IMG/VR virus record: IMGVR_UViG_3300000477_000010
Location: 1-22,378 of that record
Reading direction: 5' to 3' (one strand)
DNA: 22,378 nucleotides
DNA from: a virus
Shown here: in pieces, positions 4,789 to 13,416 of the stretch
Layout of the letters: the number at the start of each line of letters is the position of its first letter
How positions within the stretch are numbered: position 1 is the first letter of the stretch
Program-made: the position numbers and the translations under genes
Notes under the pieces: generated by a model
What the model was told of the DNA's origin: nothing
Seen by the model: only the letters and a program-made list of their open reading frames with translations
Databases searched by the model: none

Positions 4789-6184
4789 GCCCACTATACA
4801 GCCCGTTAGCGAACAGCTAAGACACCAACGTGATAGTGGGCGTTTTGTTATTAAAGATTTGGAGCTCCCACAGCTCAATGAGCTGCAGGAGGCGCTGACC
4901 CCCAAACTTACTAAGTTCATCCCTCACCAGCCTTTTCCGAAACAGGCCGCTTTCTTGTTGCTCCCTCACCGAGAAGCATTTTACGGAGGTTCGGCTGGTG
5001 GCGGGAAGAGTGATGCCCTTCTGATGGGAGCTCTCCAATATGTAGATATTCCTGGATACTCCGCCATCCTGTTTCGTAAGACTCACGCGGAGTTGAAACT
5101 GGCAGGAGCACTCATGTTTCGAGCTAAGGAGTGGCTGACATCGTATATCGACAGTAAGGAAGTTCACTGGTCTGAACAGGATAAGGTGTTCACATTTCCG
5201 AGTGGAGCAACCGTGGCTTTTGGGTATCTGGAGAATGACCGAGATATGTACAGGTATCAGTCCGCGGAGTTCCAGTATATAGGGTTCGATGAACTTACAC
5301 ACTTCAAGGAGCGTCACTACACGTACCTCTTCAGTAGGTTGAGGAGACTCCAAGGTGTGAATATTCCGTTGAGGGTTCGATCTGCCAGTAACCCAGGAGG
5401 TACAGGACATGATTGGGTGAAGGAGAGATTCCTGATAGAGGGACCGGATGAAGGTAGGATCTTCGTTCCCGCGACCCTGGATGATAATATTCACCTGGAT
5501 CGTGAAGAGTATGTGCAATCCCTCCAGGAGCTCGACCCTGTAAGACGGGAGCAGCTACTGAATGGTGATTGGGATGTCAGACCGCAAGGCACCATGTTCC
5601 AGCGTGAATGGTTTGAAATTGTTCAGGATACACCAGCTTACGCCGCCCATGTACGGTACTGGGATCTGGCAGCCACCGAGCAGAGTGATACTAATCGCGA
5701 TCCTGACTGGACTGTAGGGGTTCTGATCTCCATGAGTGAGGGTACGTACTTCATTGAGGATGTTAGGAGAGTACGGAAGAGTGCAGCAGGGGTGGAGGCT
5801 CTTGTTAAGCAGACTGCTCAGCTGGACGGTACAGGTGTATCCATATGGATTGAACAGGAGCCCGGTTCAGCAGGGAAGAGTATTGTCAGTCACTACCAGC
5901 GGAATGTATTACCGCAGTTTAATGTGAAAGGGGATAAGGTTACAGGCTCCAAGGTCATCCGTGCGAATCCTCTGAGCGGGGCCGCGGAAGCAGGTAACGT
6001 CAGAATAGTTCGAGGATCGTGGAATAAGGCGTTTCTGGATGAGATTGAGCTGTTCCCTGAAGGAAACCATGATGATCAGGTAGACGCAGCGAGCGGCGCT
6101 TATAATAAAGTAGGTGAGAGTGGGATAAGCAGGATAGAACCCGAGGGAATGGAGTTACTGCGGAACGCACGGTTGTACAGTTGA
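4781..6184 (+). CDS. terL: Terminase large subunit
   Basis: This is the packaging ATPase and headful nuclease. Counting from ATG 4781 (467 aa), the Walker A motif is GGSAGGGKS at 69-77, the Walker B motif is YIGFDEL at 167-172 with the catalytic Glu, and the coupling motif SASNPGG is at 201-207. The C-terminal RNase H-like nuclease has WDLA with Asp 295, IEQE around Glu 358, and GNHDDQVDA with Asp 431/432/435. Length and motif order fit the family. The start is set by AGGTGA ending 7 bases before the ATG and by the overlap with the small subunit stop; the frame could be read from 4763, but that has no better site. Confidence 0.95.
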   Translation: MNEPTIQPVSEQLRHQRDSGRFVIKDLELPQLNELQEALTPKLTKFIPHQPFPKQAAFLLLPHREAFYGGSAGGGKSDALLMGALQYVDIPGYSAILFRKTHAELKLAGALMFRAKEWLTSYIDSKEVHWSEQDKVFTFPSGATVAFGYLENDRDMYRYQSAEFQYIGFDELTHFKERHYTYLFSRLRRLQGVNIPLRVRSASNPGGTGHDWVKERFLIEGPDEGRIFVPATLDDNIHLDREEYVQSLQELDPVRREQLLNGDWDVRPQGTMFQREWFEIVQDTPAYAAHVRYWDLAATEQSDTNRDPDWTVGVLISMSEGTYFIEDVRRVRKSAAGVEALVKQTAQLDGTGVSIWIEQEPGSAGKSIVSHYQRNVLPQFNVKGDKVTGSKVIRANPLSGAAEAGNVRIVRGSWNKAFLDEIELFPEGNHDDQVDAASGAYNKVGESGISRIEPEGMELLRNARLYS

Positions 6185-6199
6185 GAGGAGGTGTATGCT

Positions 6200-6553
6200 A
6201 TGAGGAAACTTTTGGTATTGGTACTGGTGTGTGCACTTATCCTCGGTACTGGGGCGATGGTTGTAGGAGCTGAGTCGAGTGAAGAAGGTGCGCTCCCCAT
6301 CAGCGGTGCAGTCACCTTTGAGTATGATACCGCAGTAGGTGCGATACTCGGTGACCTGAATGTGTACTACCCTGTAGGATCACTGAAGATTGGTGCGCAG
6401 TATCCTTTTGTTACTGCTAGTGGACTAACTAACCCTGTGGATGTGTACAGCCTTTACACCGAGCTGGAAATTGACGAGGGTTTTTCTGTATATATCAGTG
6501 AGGTCAGGCATGATACGTTGGAACCGGTGTTTGGAGTTGCTGTTGAGTTTTAA
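6200..6553 (+). CDS. Small exported beta-rich protein, outer-membrane-like
   Basis: A 117-aa protein starts at ATG 6200, 6 bases after GAGGAGGTG. Residues 1-24 (MRKLLVLVLVCALILGTGAM, then VVGA) form a clear signal peptide with a likely signal peptidase I site after GA. The mature part of about 93 aa alternates polar and hydrophobic residues in about six strands (AVTFEYDTA, LNVYYPV, SLKIGAQYPF, VYSLYTELEI, FSVYISEV, VFGVAVEF) and ends in Phe, as outer-membrane beta-barrel proteins recognised by BamA do. Six strands are fewer than a monomeric barrel needs, so it could oligomerise or be periplasmic. An export gene between terminase and portal is unusual and suggests a moron: superinfection exclusion or surface alteration. 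If truly outer-membrane, the host is diderm. The exact function is unknown. Confidence 0.65.
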   Translation: MRKLLVLVLVCALILGTGAMVVGAESSEEGALPISGAVTFEYDTAVGAILGDLNVYYPVGSLKIGAQYPFVTASGLTNPVDVYSLYTELEIDEGFSVYISEVRHDTLEPVFGVAVEF

Positions 6554-6570
6554 TCGACCGCGAGTGTCTA

Positions 6571-6627
6571 CCCCGCGCGCGCGTCTATATTTGAATCAAT
6601 GCTGCGCATATTATTTTCCTCATGGTA
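6571..6627 (+). repeat. Three-copy boundary element, copy A
   Basis: CCCCGCGCGCGCG, then TCAATGCTGCGC (6596-6607) and CTCATGGTA (6619-6627). The same components occur at 16085-16131 and 21462-21510. Here the ATG of CTCATGGTA opens a 10-codon frame (6622-6654) ending in the TGA that overlaps the portal ribosome site, which could couple translation to the portal gene. Confidence 0.55.
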
Positions 6628-6658
6628 CTAACGACGTCTTTAGGTAGGAGGTGATGAG

Positions 6659-8203
6659 GTGTTTGACCGCATACGGGATGTTCTCGGAGAGCTGCGAGGA
6701 TGGCGCCCGATCTTGCGCACGAGTAGAAGGAACTTAGCGGAGTACACGTTACACAGTAAGAAAAGAGTTGACCCAGAGCTGGCTCGCCAGTTGTACTACA
6801 ATGAAAATGATGAGTACAAGCTGGGTGGGGCTTTTCCTAAACCGATAATCAACGCAGTAGTCGGTTTTATGGGAGTACCTGAGTTTGATGTGCCTGGAGA
6901 TATGGCGGCGGAGGAGGTCTTGAAAGACTTCGCGGGCAGACATTATGAGGTGATGCAGAGAACGCACCGGGACGCCATTCGGGACGGCAGATGTTACGTA
7001 CGTCTAACCCGTGAGTATGTCGAGGATGACATCCTGTACCCCGAACGGGATGTTGTGATAAATTATCACATTCTCCCAGATGAGAGTGTGGTGGAGGTTA
7101 CCAAGGATCCTGTGACTCAGAAACCCGTGGAGTATGTTATTGAAACTCAACACACCGTGGAAGGTAGAACAGCTACAGTAACACAGATAATCACACCGGA
7201 CAGTATTGAGGTGACAGGTTCAAGTGGCCTTCCAGACGGTCTTAGTGGTGTGTATGAACAGCCCTGGGGATTCATTCCTATTGTACCATTCACGAATGAG
7301 GATGAAGCTTACACAGATGAACCTCGGAGCGACCTGGAAGGTGTTGAGCCGTACATTAAGGCGTATCATGACGTATTCAAACACGCCATCCAGGGGAGTA
7401 AGTTACATTCCACTCCGAGATTGAAACTTCATGTGAAGGACCTCGCTGCTTTTCTGAGGAATAACTTCGGTGTAGCGGACCCGAAGGAGTTCATCCGCAA
7501 GGAGAAGAAGATAAACCTCCAGGATAAGGATCTACTCATATTTACCCAGGAGGATGAGGATGCACAGTTTGTAGAAGCTCAAAGCGCTACAGGGAATGCG
7601 GAGGCACTTCTACACCTCATATTCTACTGTATAGTGGAACACTCCGAGACACCTGAGTTCTGTTTCGGCGCGCACCTCCCTGCGAACTACGCGAGTGTGA
7701 AGGAGCAGATCCCTGTACTGATTCGGCGTGTAGGAAGGAAGAGGGCAGGATTTGATACATCCTGGTCGACTCTAGGAAGATATGTACTGGCGATGACCGC
7801 GTTGGCTGAGGTACGTTCATTCGATACTCATGAGGTGCAACTACAGTGGGACGAGATAGATCCACGTGATAAGAGTGATAAAGCTCAGGAGCTCACCAGG
7901 GTAGTATCGGCACTCACTGCCGCAATTGACCGCAACATCGTGAGTAGACAGAGTGCGGTGGATTACCTTGGTACGTTGGTAGACACTATGCGGCCATATG
8001 AGGTTGAGGATGCTGAAGGTGAATGGGACAGGATTCGCCGGGACATCGAACAGTTGGATAATCTGATACAGGATGTTGGAGATAATGGTGTACCGGTTAC
8101 TGAGATGAATACGGGTGAACTGAATGATGTGGATGTAGAGCGGGTATTGGCTGAGGCGGCGCGGAAGCGAGGTGTAGGATATGAATACCAAAACACAGAG
8201 TAG
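6659..8203 (+). CDS. Portal protein
   Basis: Forms the dodecameric portal ring at the packaging vertex. At 514 aa it is a usual portal length. The N-terminal region has YKLGGAFPKPIINAVVGFMG (about residues 53-73), the typical segment before the portal wing, followed by helical stretches and RPYEVEDAEGEWDRIRRDIE near the C-terminus. The overall pattern is like the SPP1 gp6/A118 group, recognised by pattern and by position directly after the terminase. GTG start at 6659, 5 bases after AGGAGGTG; a lone ATG in the spacer (6654) is out of frame. Its 3' end overlaps the next gene by 23 bases. Confidence 0.8.
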   Translation: MFDRIRDVLGELRGWRPILRTSRRNLAEYTLHSKKRVDPELARQLYYNENDEYKLGGAFPKPIINAVVGFMGVPEFDVPGDMAAEEVLKDFAGRHYEVMQRTHRDAIRDGRCYVRLTREYVEDDILYPERDVVINYHILPDESVVEVTKDPVTQKPVEYVIETQHTVEGRTATVTQIITPDSIEVTGSSGLPDGLSGVYEQPWGFIPIVPFTNEDEAYTDEPRSDLEGVEPYIKAYHDVFKHAIQGSKLHSTPRLKLHVKDLAAFLRNNFGVADPKEFIRKEKKINLQDKDLLIFTQEDEDAQFVEAQSATGNAEALLHLIFYCIVEHSETPEFCFGAHLPANYASVKEQIPVLIRRVGRKRAGFDTSWSTLGRYVLAMTALAEVRSFDTHEVQLQWDEIDPRDKSDKAQELTRVVSALTAAIDRNIVSRQSAVDYLGTLVDTMRPYEVEDAEGEWDRIRRDIEQLDNLIQDVGDNGVPVTEMNTGELNDVDVERVLAEAARKRGVGYEYQNTE

Positions 8204-10070
8204 TATGAGTATAACGAACGGTGCAGCACGTAACGCCACGGTACAGGCGGGAGAGATTTCACAGGGTCCTGTGGTTGGTGAGGTACGTGCGGATTTAGGT
8301 AGGGAAGATATCCCTTTGTCAGACTCCGCAGCTGCGGCTGTTGAGGTACTAACAGAGGGTGATGATAATCCCTGCTGGGTCACAGTGGAGATTCTGGAAG
8401 GTCCTGGAAATCACGGGAACTACAAACGCGGTGCGATCCGTGATATCGTAAGCGGTGTGAATGAGAGTGAGCCGATGGGTCACCTAGGACACAGGAAACC
8501 GAAGGATCTACCATTCGAGTTCCCGGATCCTACAACTCACTGGTTTGCAGCTGAGATGGTCAACAAGCAGGACACTGATGGGAATCCGCGGGCAGCTGCG
8601 GTTATTTATGGTTTGATTGATAAGGCGTTTCCTGACCTCCGTCGATGGGTGAAAGCTCGGAGAATTAAGGAGGTGAGTATATACGGGAAGCCGAGGTATG
8701 AGGCAGGTACACGGAATGTGGTAGGTTACGACCTGATCAGTATTGACTGGACTCCTCGGGAACGAAGTGGAATGGAAACTAACCTGTTGTGGACCTCCGA
8801 GATGTCGTGGACATCAGAGGTGAGGGGTGATTACGTGGATCCGACTGATGTGGTAGATGACCTGGTTGCAGGTGAATATGATGGGAGTCTTGATGAGGCA
8901 ATGAACCTGGTTGTTCGTGGAGTACAGGAGAAGTGGGCGGAGACCCCAAACTATGTTCGCCCTTATCGCATCTTCCCGGAGTATGTTATTGTGAAGTATG
9001 ACAACTACAGAGAGAATGCACAGGGCCTGTGGAAAGTCCCTTATGAGCTTGTGGAAGAGGATGGGGAAAAGGACCGTGTGGAGTTCGGAGACGCGGTTGA
9101 AGTGGTAGAACACAGGACCTACGAAGAGGTTACGGGTGATGATGGAGACGCAGATATGGGTGCTGAGATAGACGCACAACACACGTCGGAGGTGAGTGAA
9201 CTGCAGAACCAAACGGTTGAGGAGAAGTTGGCGGATGTTCGGGCAGCGGTTGCTAAGGGTGAATGTTCTCTCTGTGATATAGTTAAGGAACTCGGTATTA
9301 CCGGTGAGATGGTGCTTAATGCACTGAAAGATGACGAGCGCATCTCCACACTGAAGAATGCAGCGGAGATTGGTAAGAAGCTCTCCAAGAAGCTGGATAT
9401 CACTGAGGAAATGGAACTCGACGAGGCACTCGACCTCGCTGGTGAGATGGCTGATCTGTACTACAGTACCAATGATGAGGGTGAGGGTGAGGTCAACACC
9501 GATGAGGCAGAGGGTGACGGTGAAGAGGTAGATGGTGAACAGGAAGAGGTTGAGGAAGAGGTAGAGGTCAGAGGAGAGGTAGGGGAAGAGGACGTCGAGG
9601 GTGTAGATGGTGAAGGAGATGGCTCGGAAGAAGAGGGTGCGAAGGGTGAACAGGAAGATAACTCTGACACTGATGGAGGATCCAGTGGCGAGGGCGAAGA
9701 CCCTGAGGAAGGCTCGGATGCTTCTGGAGAACAGGAAGAGTCACAGGAAGATGAAGGAGAAACTGGAGAAACTGAGAAAGGTGCAGAGGTCGAAGGAGAA
9801 CAGGATGCGACCGGTGAGGTAGATGTGTCGGACCTTATTGCACGGAGAGTTAACGGTGAACAGGCGCAGAAGTTGGTGGAGAGGGTGCTACAGGTTGAGG
9901 ATGGGGCACCTGAGGATGTAGTGGTAGGAGAGATTGAGAATCTCCTGGAAGATGATGAGATTCGGAGTATGATCTCCAAGCTACACACCGACGGACCTGT
10001 TATTAAAGGAGATAAAGGTACTAAGAGCGGCAAGTTCCGTTCTGGTAGAGTGAGAACCGTTCGGATATAG
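8181..10070 (+). CDS. Prohead protease-scaffold fusion
   Basis: At 629 aa it is probably a capsid maturation protease joined to a scaffold. The N-terminal domain has GHLGH (residues 100-104), FPDPTTHWFAAEM (114-126), KEVSIYG with Ser 166, and DLISIDWTP (184-192). This His-then-Ser arrangement followed by an (I/L)SIDW strand matches the layout of HK97-like (S78-type) prohead proteases, but I cannot confirm the catalytic triad. Residues about 345-425 form helices. Residues about 430-560 are an extreme acidic low-complexity tract (Glu/Asp/Gly/Ser). The final 30 residues become basic (KGDKGTKSGKFRSGRVRTVR), as in capsid-binding scaffold tails. Start ATG 8181 follows GAGGTG and lies inside the portal 3' end; ATG 8205 is possible. 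The position between portal and capsid supports the assignment. Confidence 0.65.
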   Translation: MNTKTQSSMSITNGAARNATVQAGEISQGPVVGEVRADLGREDIPLSDSAAAAVEVLTEGDDNPCWVTVEILEGPGNHGNYKRGAIRDIVSGVNESEPMGHLGHRKPKDLPFEFPDPTTHWFAAEMVNKQDTDGNPRAAAVIYGLIDKAFPDLRRWVKARRIKEVSIYGKPRYEAGTRNVVGYDLISIDWTPRERSGMETNLLWTSEMSWTSEVRGDYVDPTDVVDDLVAGEYDGSLDEAMNLVVRGVQEKWAETPNYVRPYRIFPEYVIVKYDNYRENAQGLWKVPYELVEEDGEKDRVEFGDAVEVVEHRTYEEVTGDDGDADMGAEIDAQHTSEVSELQNQTVEEKLADVRAAVAKGECSLCDIVKELGITGEMVLNALKDDERISTLKNAAEIGKKLSKKLDITEEMELDEALDLAGEMADLYYSTNDEGEGEVNTDEAEGDGEEVDGEQEEVEEEVEVRGEVGEEDVEGVDGEGDGSEEEGAKGEQEDNSDTDGGSSGEGEDPEEGSDASGEQEESQEDEGETGETEKGAEVEGEQDATGEVDVSDLIARRVNGEQAQKLVERVLQVEDGAPEDVVVGEIENLLEDDEIRSMISKLHTDGPVIKGDKGTKSGKFRSGRVRTVRI

Positions 10071-10155
10071 ATTAGGACTGAACATGTGCGGTTGTAAGTA
10101 ATAACAGAAGCAACAGTAGAAGTCTGAGAGTGTTAAGTTCATAGGGGGTGCCTCA

Positions 10156-10905
10156 ATGAGTACTGATCTGTATGCGGGTCAACGATACAACTTCGTGGAC
10201 TCCACTGAGTACATGCACACGAGACCAGAAGTGGGTGAGTGGGATGCGATAGCAGTAACCATCCCAGAGGGAATGGAAGTGAAGGCGACTGAACCTGTAC
10301 TCATACAGGGATTTTTTGGTTTTGCATTACAGGACTCCTGTGAGGACGAGGAAGATACGATTGGAGTCCAAATGAAACCTGCTGAGTACGAGGTGGGAGA
10401 AGATCATATCAACACCTCCCAGGATTTCAAGAAGGGCAAAGATGTGTACTGGGACACCGCTAACAAGAGGTTGACTGAGTCCTCGGCACGTTGGGTTAAT
10501 GACATTTCGTATTCTTCTTCGGCGGGTACCATGCAGAGTAACTTGGAGACTGCCCTGGATGCTTTAGGGTTTGCGGATAAGTACTCCATCAGTGAGGTTG
10601 GCGAGGTTTACACCATCGAGTTTGACATTTGTGTAGGAGAAACTCGACTGGTTGCGGACTTCGATGGTTTGAGTATCTCTGGTGAAGTGTCCTTAGAGCG
10701 TACCCAGAACTTCGATCCTGATGAAGAGGAAGAGGAGATTTGGGAACTCGACATTGGCGATGCTACCGACAACGACTTCGCACTCGGTGTGGACTGTTTG
10801 TGGGTAGGTAAGGTAAGTGTTAAGAAGGACGATGACAATGTAGTTTGGTTCTTGCTGGCGAGCTTCAGTTACCAGCCCACACCTGTGGAGACTACTGAAG
10901 ACTAA
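10156..10905 (+). CDS. Capsid decoration-type protein, copy 1
   Basis: 249 aa, start ATG 10156 after AGGGGGTG. The two ends resemble small phage decoration proteins of the DUF2190 type: an N-terminal beta part with GKDVYWDTANKRLTES (95-110), and a C-terminal part with LGVDCLWVGKVSV then DNVVWFLLASF (209-237). Between them, about residues 123-190, sits an inserted domain with TMQSNLETALDALG followed by VYTIEFDICVGETRLVADFD. This pattern (Leu-rich helix, then Y-T-I-x-F and a beta strand pair) resembles a beta-sandwich module found in several phage virion proteins. It ends with an acidic tail (VETTED). The next gene is a paralogue with about two thirds identical residues. It probably binds the outer capsid; family names are from memory of pattern, not a search. 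Confidence 0.65.
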   Translation: MSTDLYAGQRYNFVDSTEYMHTRPEVGEWDAIAVTIPEGMEVKATEPVLIQGFFGFALQDSCEDEEDTIGVQMKPAEYEVGEDHINTSQDFKKGKDVYWDTANKRLTESSARWVNDISYSSSAGTMQSNLETALDALGFADKYSISEVGEVYTIEFDICVGETRLVADFDGLSISGEVSLERTQNFDPDEEEEEIWELDIGDATDNDFALGVDCLWVGKVSVKKDDDNVVWFLLASFSYQPTPVETTED

Positions 10906-10953
10906 ACAGTAAGAGCCGTGAAGCACTACATGGCTTAGGCAAGTATGGAATCG

Positions 10954-10984
10954 AGTAAGAGTAAAACTATGTAAGAGTAAAACT
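10954..10984. repeat. 17-bp repeat, 2 copies, in gene junction
   Basis: AGTAAGAGTAAAACT occurs at 10954-10968 and, less its first base, at 10971-10984, just before the ribosome site of the second decoration gene. Confidence 0.6.
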
Positions 10985-11008
10985 GAGTAAGTGGCAGGAG
11001 GTGCCAAA

Positions 11009-11758
11009 ATGAGTACGGATCTGTATGCCGGTCAGAGGATTAACGTGGTAGACTCCACGGAGCATATGCATACGCGTCCTGAGGTTGGCGAATGGGACGC
11101 CATTGCGGTAACTGTTCCCGAGGGGACTGCTATCACTGCAACTGAGCCGGCGCTGATACAAGGCTTTTTCGGGTTCGCTCTGCAGGACTCGTGTGAGGAT
11201 GACAAGGACACCATCGGGTTGCAGATGAAGCCCGCTGAGTATGAAGTTGGAGAAGATCAGATCGATGATAGTAAGGACTTCCTAAAAGGTGAAGATGTAT
11301 ACTGGGATCAGGGCAACAAGGAACTGACTACTGAATCGGCACTGTGGGAGACAGCAATTGATCATAGCGACACTCCCGCAACCATGATCAGTAACTTGGA
11401 AACGGCACTTGACGCTCTTGGGTTTGAGGATCAGTACGAGATTGACGAAGAAAACGAAGTGTACACTATCACTTTCGATATCAGCGCGGGTGAGACGCGT
11501 CTGATAGCGGATCTCGACGGCCTCTCGGTCACCGGTGAAGTTACCTTTGAACGTACCCAGGATTATGACCCAGATGAAGGAGACGAAGAGATCTGGGTAC
11601 TCGACATGGACGACGGTACTGGTGGAGACTTCGATCTTGGTGTAGATCCCTTATGGGTTGGAGTTGTCAGTGTTGAGAAGGATGACGATAACGTAGTTTG
11701 GTTCTTGCTCGCGTCCTTCACCGAACAGCCTGTTACCTCAGAGTACAGCGCAACCTGA
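11009..11758 (+). CDS. Capsid decoration-type protein, copy 2
   Basis: 249 aa, ATG 11009 after AGGAGGTG with 5-base spacing; the frame from 10991 includes the ribosome site and is not preferred. It is a tandem duplicate of the preceding gene with the same architecture: N-terminal MSTDLYAGQR and MHTRPEVGEWDAIAVT are nearly unchanged, GEDVYWDQGNKELT is at 95-108, the inserted domain (about 123-190) has SNLETALDALGF and VYTITFDISAGETRL, and the C-terminal segment has DNVVWFLLASF. Differences cluster in the inserted domain and the C-terminus (PVTSEYSAT), and two Cys of copy 1 are lost (ICV to ISA, VDC to VDP). Retention of both copies suggests two distinct positions on the capsid or different ligands. 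Confidence 0.65.
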   Translation: MSTDLYAGQRINVVDSTEHMHTRPEVGEWDAIAVTVPEGTAITATEPALIQGFFGFALQDSCEDDKDTIGLQMKPAEYEVGEDQIDDSKDFLKGEDVYWDQGNKELTTESALWETAIDHSDTPATMISNLETALDALGFEDQYEIDEENEVYTITFDISAGETRLIADLDGLSVTGEVTFERTQDYDPDEGDEEIWVLDMDDGTGGDFDLGVDPLWVGVVSVEKDDDNVVWFLLASFTEQPVTSEYSAT

Positions 11759-11768
11759 TAAACACTCC

Positions 11769-11897
11769 AACTGAGTACTGCAACTAGGTACTGCGGCTGA
11801 GTACCCCAGTTAAGTACCCCAGTTAAGTACCTCAATTGATGAAGGCGGTAATTGATGCAGGTGGTAATTGATGAAGGCGGTAATTGATGCAAGTGGT
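11769..11897. repeat. Compound minisatellite: 13-bp x5 then 16-bp x4
   Basis: 13-mers at 11769, 11782, 11795, 11808 and 11821 (AACTGAGTACTGC, AACTAGGTACTGC, GGCTGAGTACCCC, AGTTAAGTACCCC, AGTTAAGTACCTC) lead directly into 16-mers at 11834, 11850, 11866 and 11882 (AATTGATGAAGGCGGT alternating with AATTGATGCAGGTGGT or GCAAGTGGT). The array fills the gap before the capsid gene. Alternation in the 16-mers shows a 32-bp higher-order duplication. Confidence 0.95.
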
Positions 11898-11925
11898 ATA
11901 GGATAATATTTCGGAGGTGACCAAT

Positions 11926-12966
11926 GTGAGTGTTCGTGTATGGAGTATAGATAACATCAAGGAGCAGCGGAAACAGCGTAAGATTGAGGAGGAAATCCCG
12001 TTTACGGTTGCGGGTGAGCAACGATCCGTAACAAAGACAATGGTGAACGGCGAGATGCAGATGCCAGAGGTTACCAAGCCTCTTGGCGAGCTAATGACCA
12101 CCGACTCCGATATGGTAGAACTGATGGAGAAGGTAGTTCTGGATGTTGAGTTGGGTAGGGAACGAGTACCCACGGTATATGGGGCAATTTATGACCGTAT
12201 CGTAGATGCTAACTTCCCGAGGGTCTTGGAAGCTAAGTGGGCTCTGGAAGGTCTGGTAGTCTTCTTGGAACGTCTTGAAGGTGGAGACGTCAAGATGGGT
12301 ACCGTCGCAGCCGAAGAGGGTCCCATTGCTAAGATCCGTAACTGGGCTGCAGGTTTTGAGTACACAGAGGAGATGCTCCTGTATGACCACACCTTTGACA
12401 TGGAGATGTTGAACCGTGCATTTGGTGAAGCATACAACGCGCTCCTGAACCACATCCACCTGCACCCGATCATCGACGTCAACTACACGGGGGATAATCA
12501 GACATCTCCGCAGGGCGAGAACGGTGAGCCCTTCTCCGTGCAGCTGGCGAAGACTATCAAGCAGGGTCAGAAGGATGCAGCCAATCACCGCAGGCCCGCA
12601 GATACCCTGTTACTCTCGCGGAAGTATGAAGTGGATCTTGAGGATGCAATGGAACGTCAGTGGTATGATGGCACTGAATACAGGCCTCTTACAGGCCTCG
12701 ACAACATCGTCTTCTACGATGGCTGGAAGACCACTGTAGGACGTAAAGAGTACGTCTACGAGGGTTGCCCGGACAACACTGCATACCTGATCAGGTCTCA
12801 GCGAGGCTTCAAGGAACTGGTTAAGCACGGCCTGATGATTGATGGTCAGCCTGGCCCGATCCGTAGGCTGGTTGAGGAGTGTGTTGTCGGGCGGACTTAC
12901 CGCGGAATCTTCGCAGCCGTGGAAGAGAACGTCCAGGAAGTGGATATAACGGAGCAGACTGGCTAG
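11926..12966 (+). CDS. Major capsid protein
   Basis: Shell subunit, 346 aa from GTG 11926. GGAGGTGA (11913-11920) is 5 bases upstream; the ATG at 11924 runs directly into TGA, and GTG 11917 lies inside the ribosome site. The N-terminus is helical and charged (IKEQRKQRKIEEE), as in delta-like regions of HK97-fold capsids. The C-terminal half has RPADTLLLSRKYEVDLEDAM, LTGLDNIVFYDGW and GIFAAVEENVQEVDI, consistent with the P-domain and A-domain end of HK97-fold capsid proteins. Position after protease-scaffold and decoration genes and before the connectors supports the call. No separate delta cleavage site could be identified. Confidence 0.75.
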   Translation: MSVRVWSIDNIKEQRKQRKIEEEIPFTVAGEQRSVTKTMVNGEMQMPEVTKPLGELMTTDSDMVELMEKVVLDVELGRERVPTVYGAIYDRIVDANFPRVLEAKWALEGLVVFLERLEGGDVKMGTVAAEEGPIAKIRNWAAGFEYTEEMLLYDHTFDMEMLNRAFGEAYNALLNHIHLHPIIDVNYTGDNQTSPQGENGEPFSVQLAKTIKQGQKDAANHRRPADTLLLSRKYEVDLEDAMERQWYDGTEYRPLTGLDNIVFYDGWKTTVGRKEYVYEGCPDNTAYLIRSQRGFKELVKHGLMIDGQPGPIRRLVEECVVGRTYRGIFAAVEENVQEVDITEQTG

Positions 12967-13001
12967 ATATGGTTGATGTGGGTGAAAAGGAGGAGTAGGA
13001 C

Positions 13002-13376
13002 ATGAAAGTTACTAAGGAAAATAGAAAACTGCTCCGAAATCTCCTCCACGAGACTATACCGGAATACGGCGCCGTAGAGGATACACGATTTGAGGATGAT
13101 GTACTGGATCTCCTTCTGGAGGGTGCGGATAACATCTACCGTGCAGCCTCAGAGGGTTGGCTGATGAAAGCTGGAATGTACCAGGAGGAGATGCAGGATC
13201 TGAGAACAACCCGTGTCGGTATGGAGACCTACGAGATGACCCGTCTAATGGATAGATACGATTACGCTGAATCCATGTCACTACGCTACAAGGAGCGGGC
13301 AGAGCAGGGAGGGAGCCTCACAGGCACCGGTACCCTCTCAGCCCTTATGCTCAGTGCAAAGCGAGACCCCGTGTAG
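13002..13376 (+). CDS. Head-tail adaptor (connector) protein
   Basis: 124 aa, ATG 13002 after AAGGAGGAGT. An all-alpha protein: residues 27-58 (FEDDVLDLLLEGADNIYRAA, then SEGWLMKAGMYQ) match the usual adaptor helix pattern in which a long helix ends in A-A-x-x-G-W-x-x-K-A, seen in gp6/gp15-type adaptors of HK97 and SPP1. Adaptors bind under the portal and form the first ring of the connector. It follows the capsid gene, as expected. The family is assigned from pattern. Confidence 0.65.
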   Translation: MKVTKENRKLLRNLLHETIPEYGAVEDTRFEDDVLDLLLEGADNIYRAASEGWLMKAGMYQEEMQDLRTTRVGMETYEMTRLMDRYDYAESMSLRYKERAEQGGSLTGTGTLSALMLSAKRDPV

Positions 13377-13416
13377 TTCAGTCACCAGAAAGCCCTAACT
13401 GGAAGGAGGATTGCGG

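Noticed and set aside
6591-6614. Promoter TTGAAT / TATTAT before the portal
   Set aside because: Spacer is only 12 bp, too short for sigma70, and the hexamers are embedded in the three-copy element.
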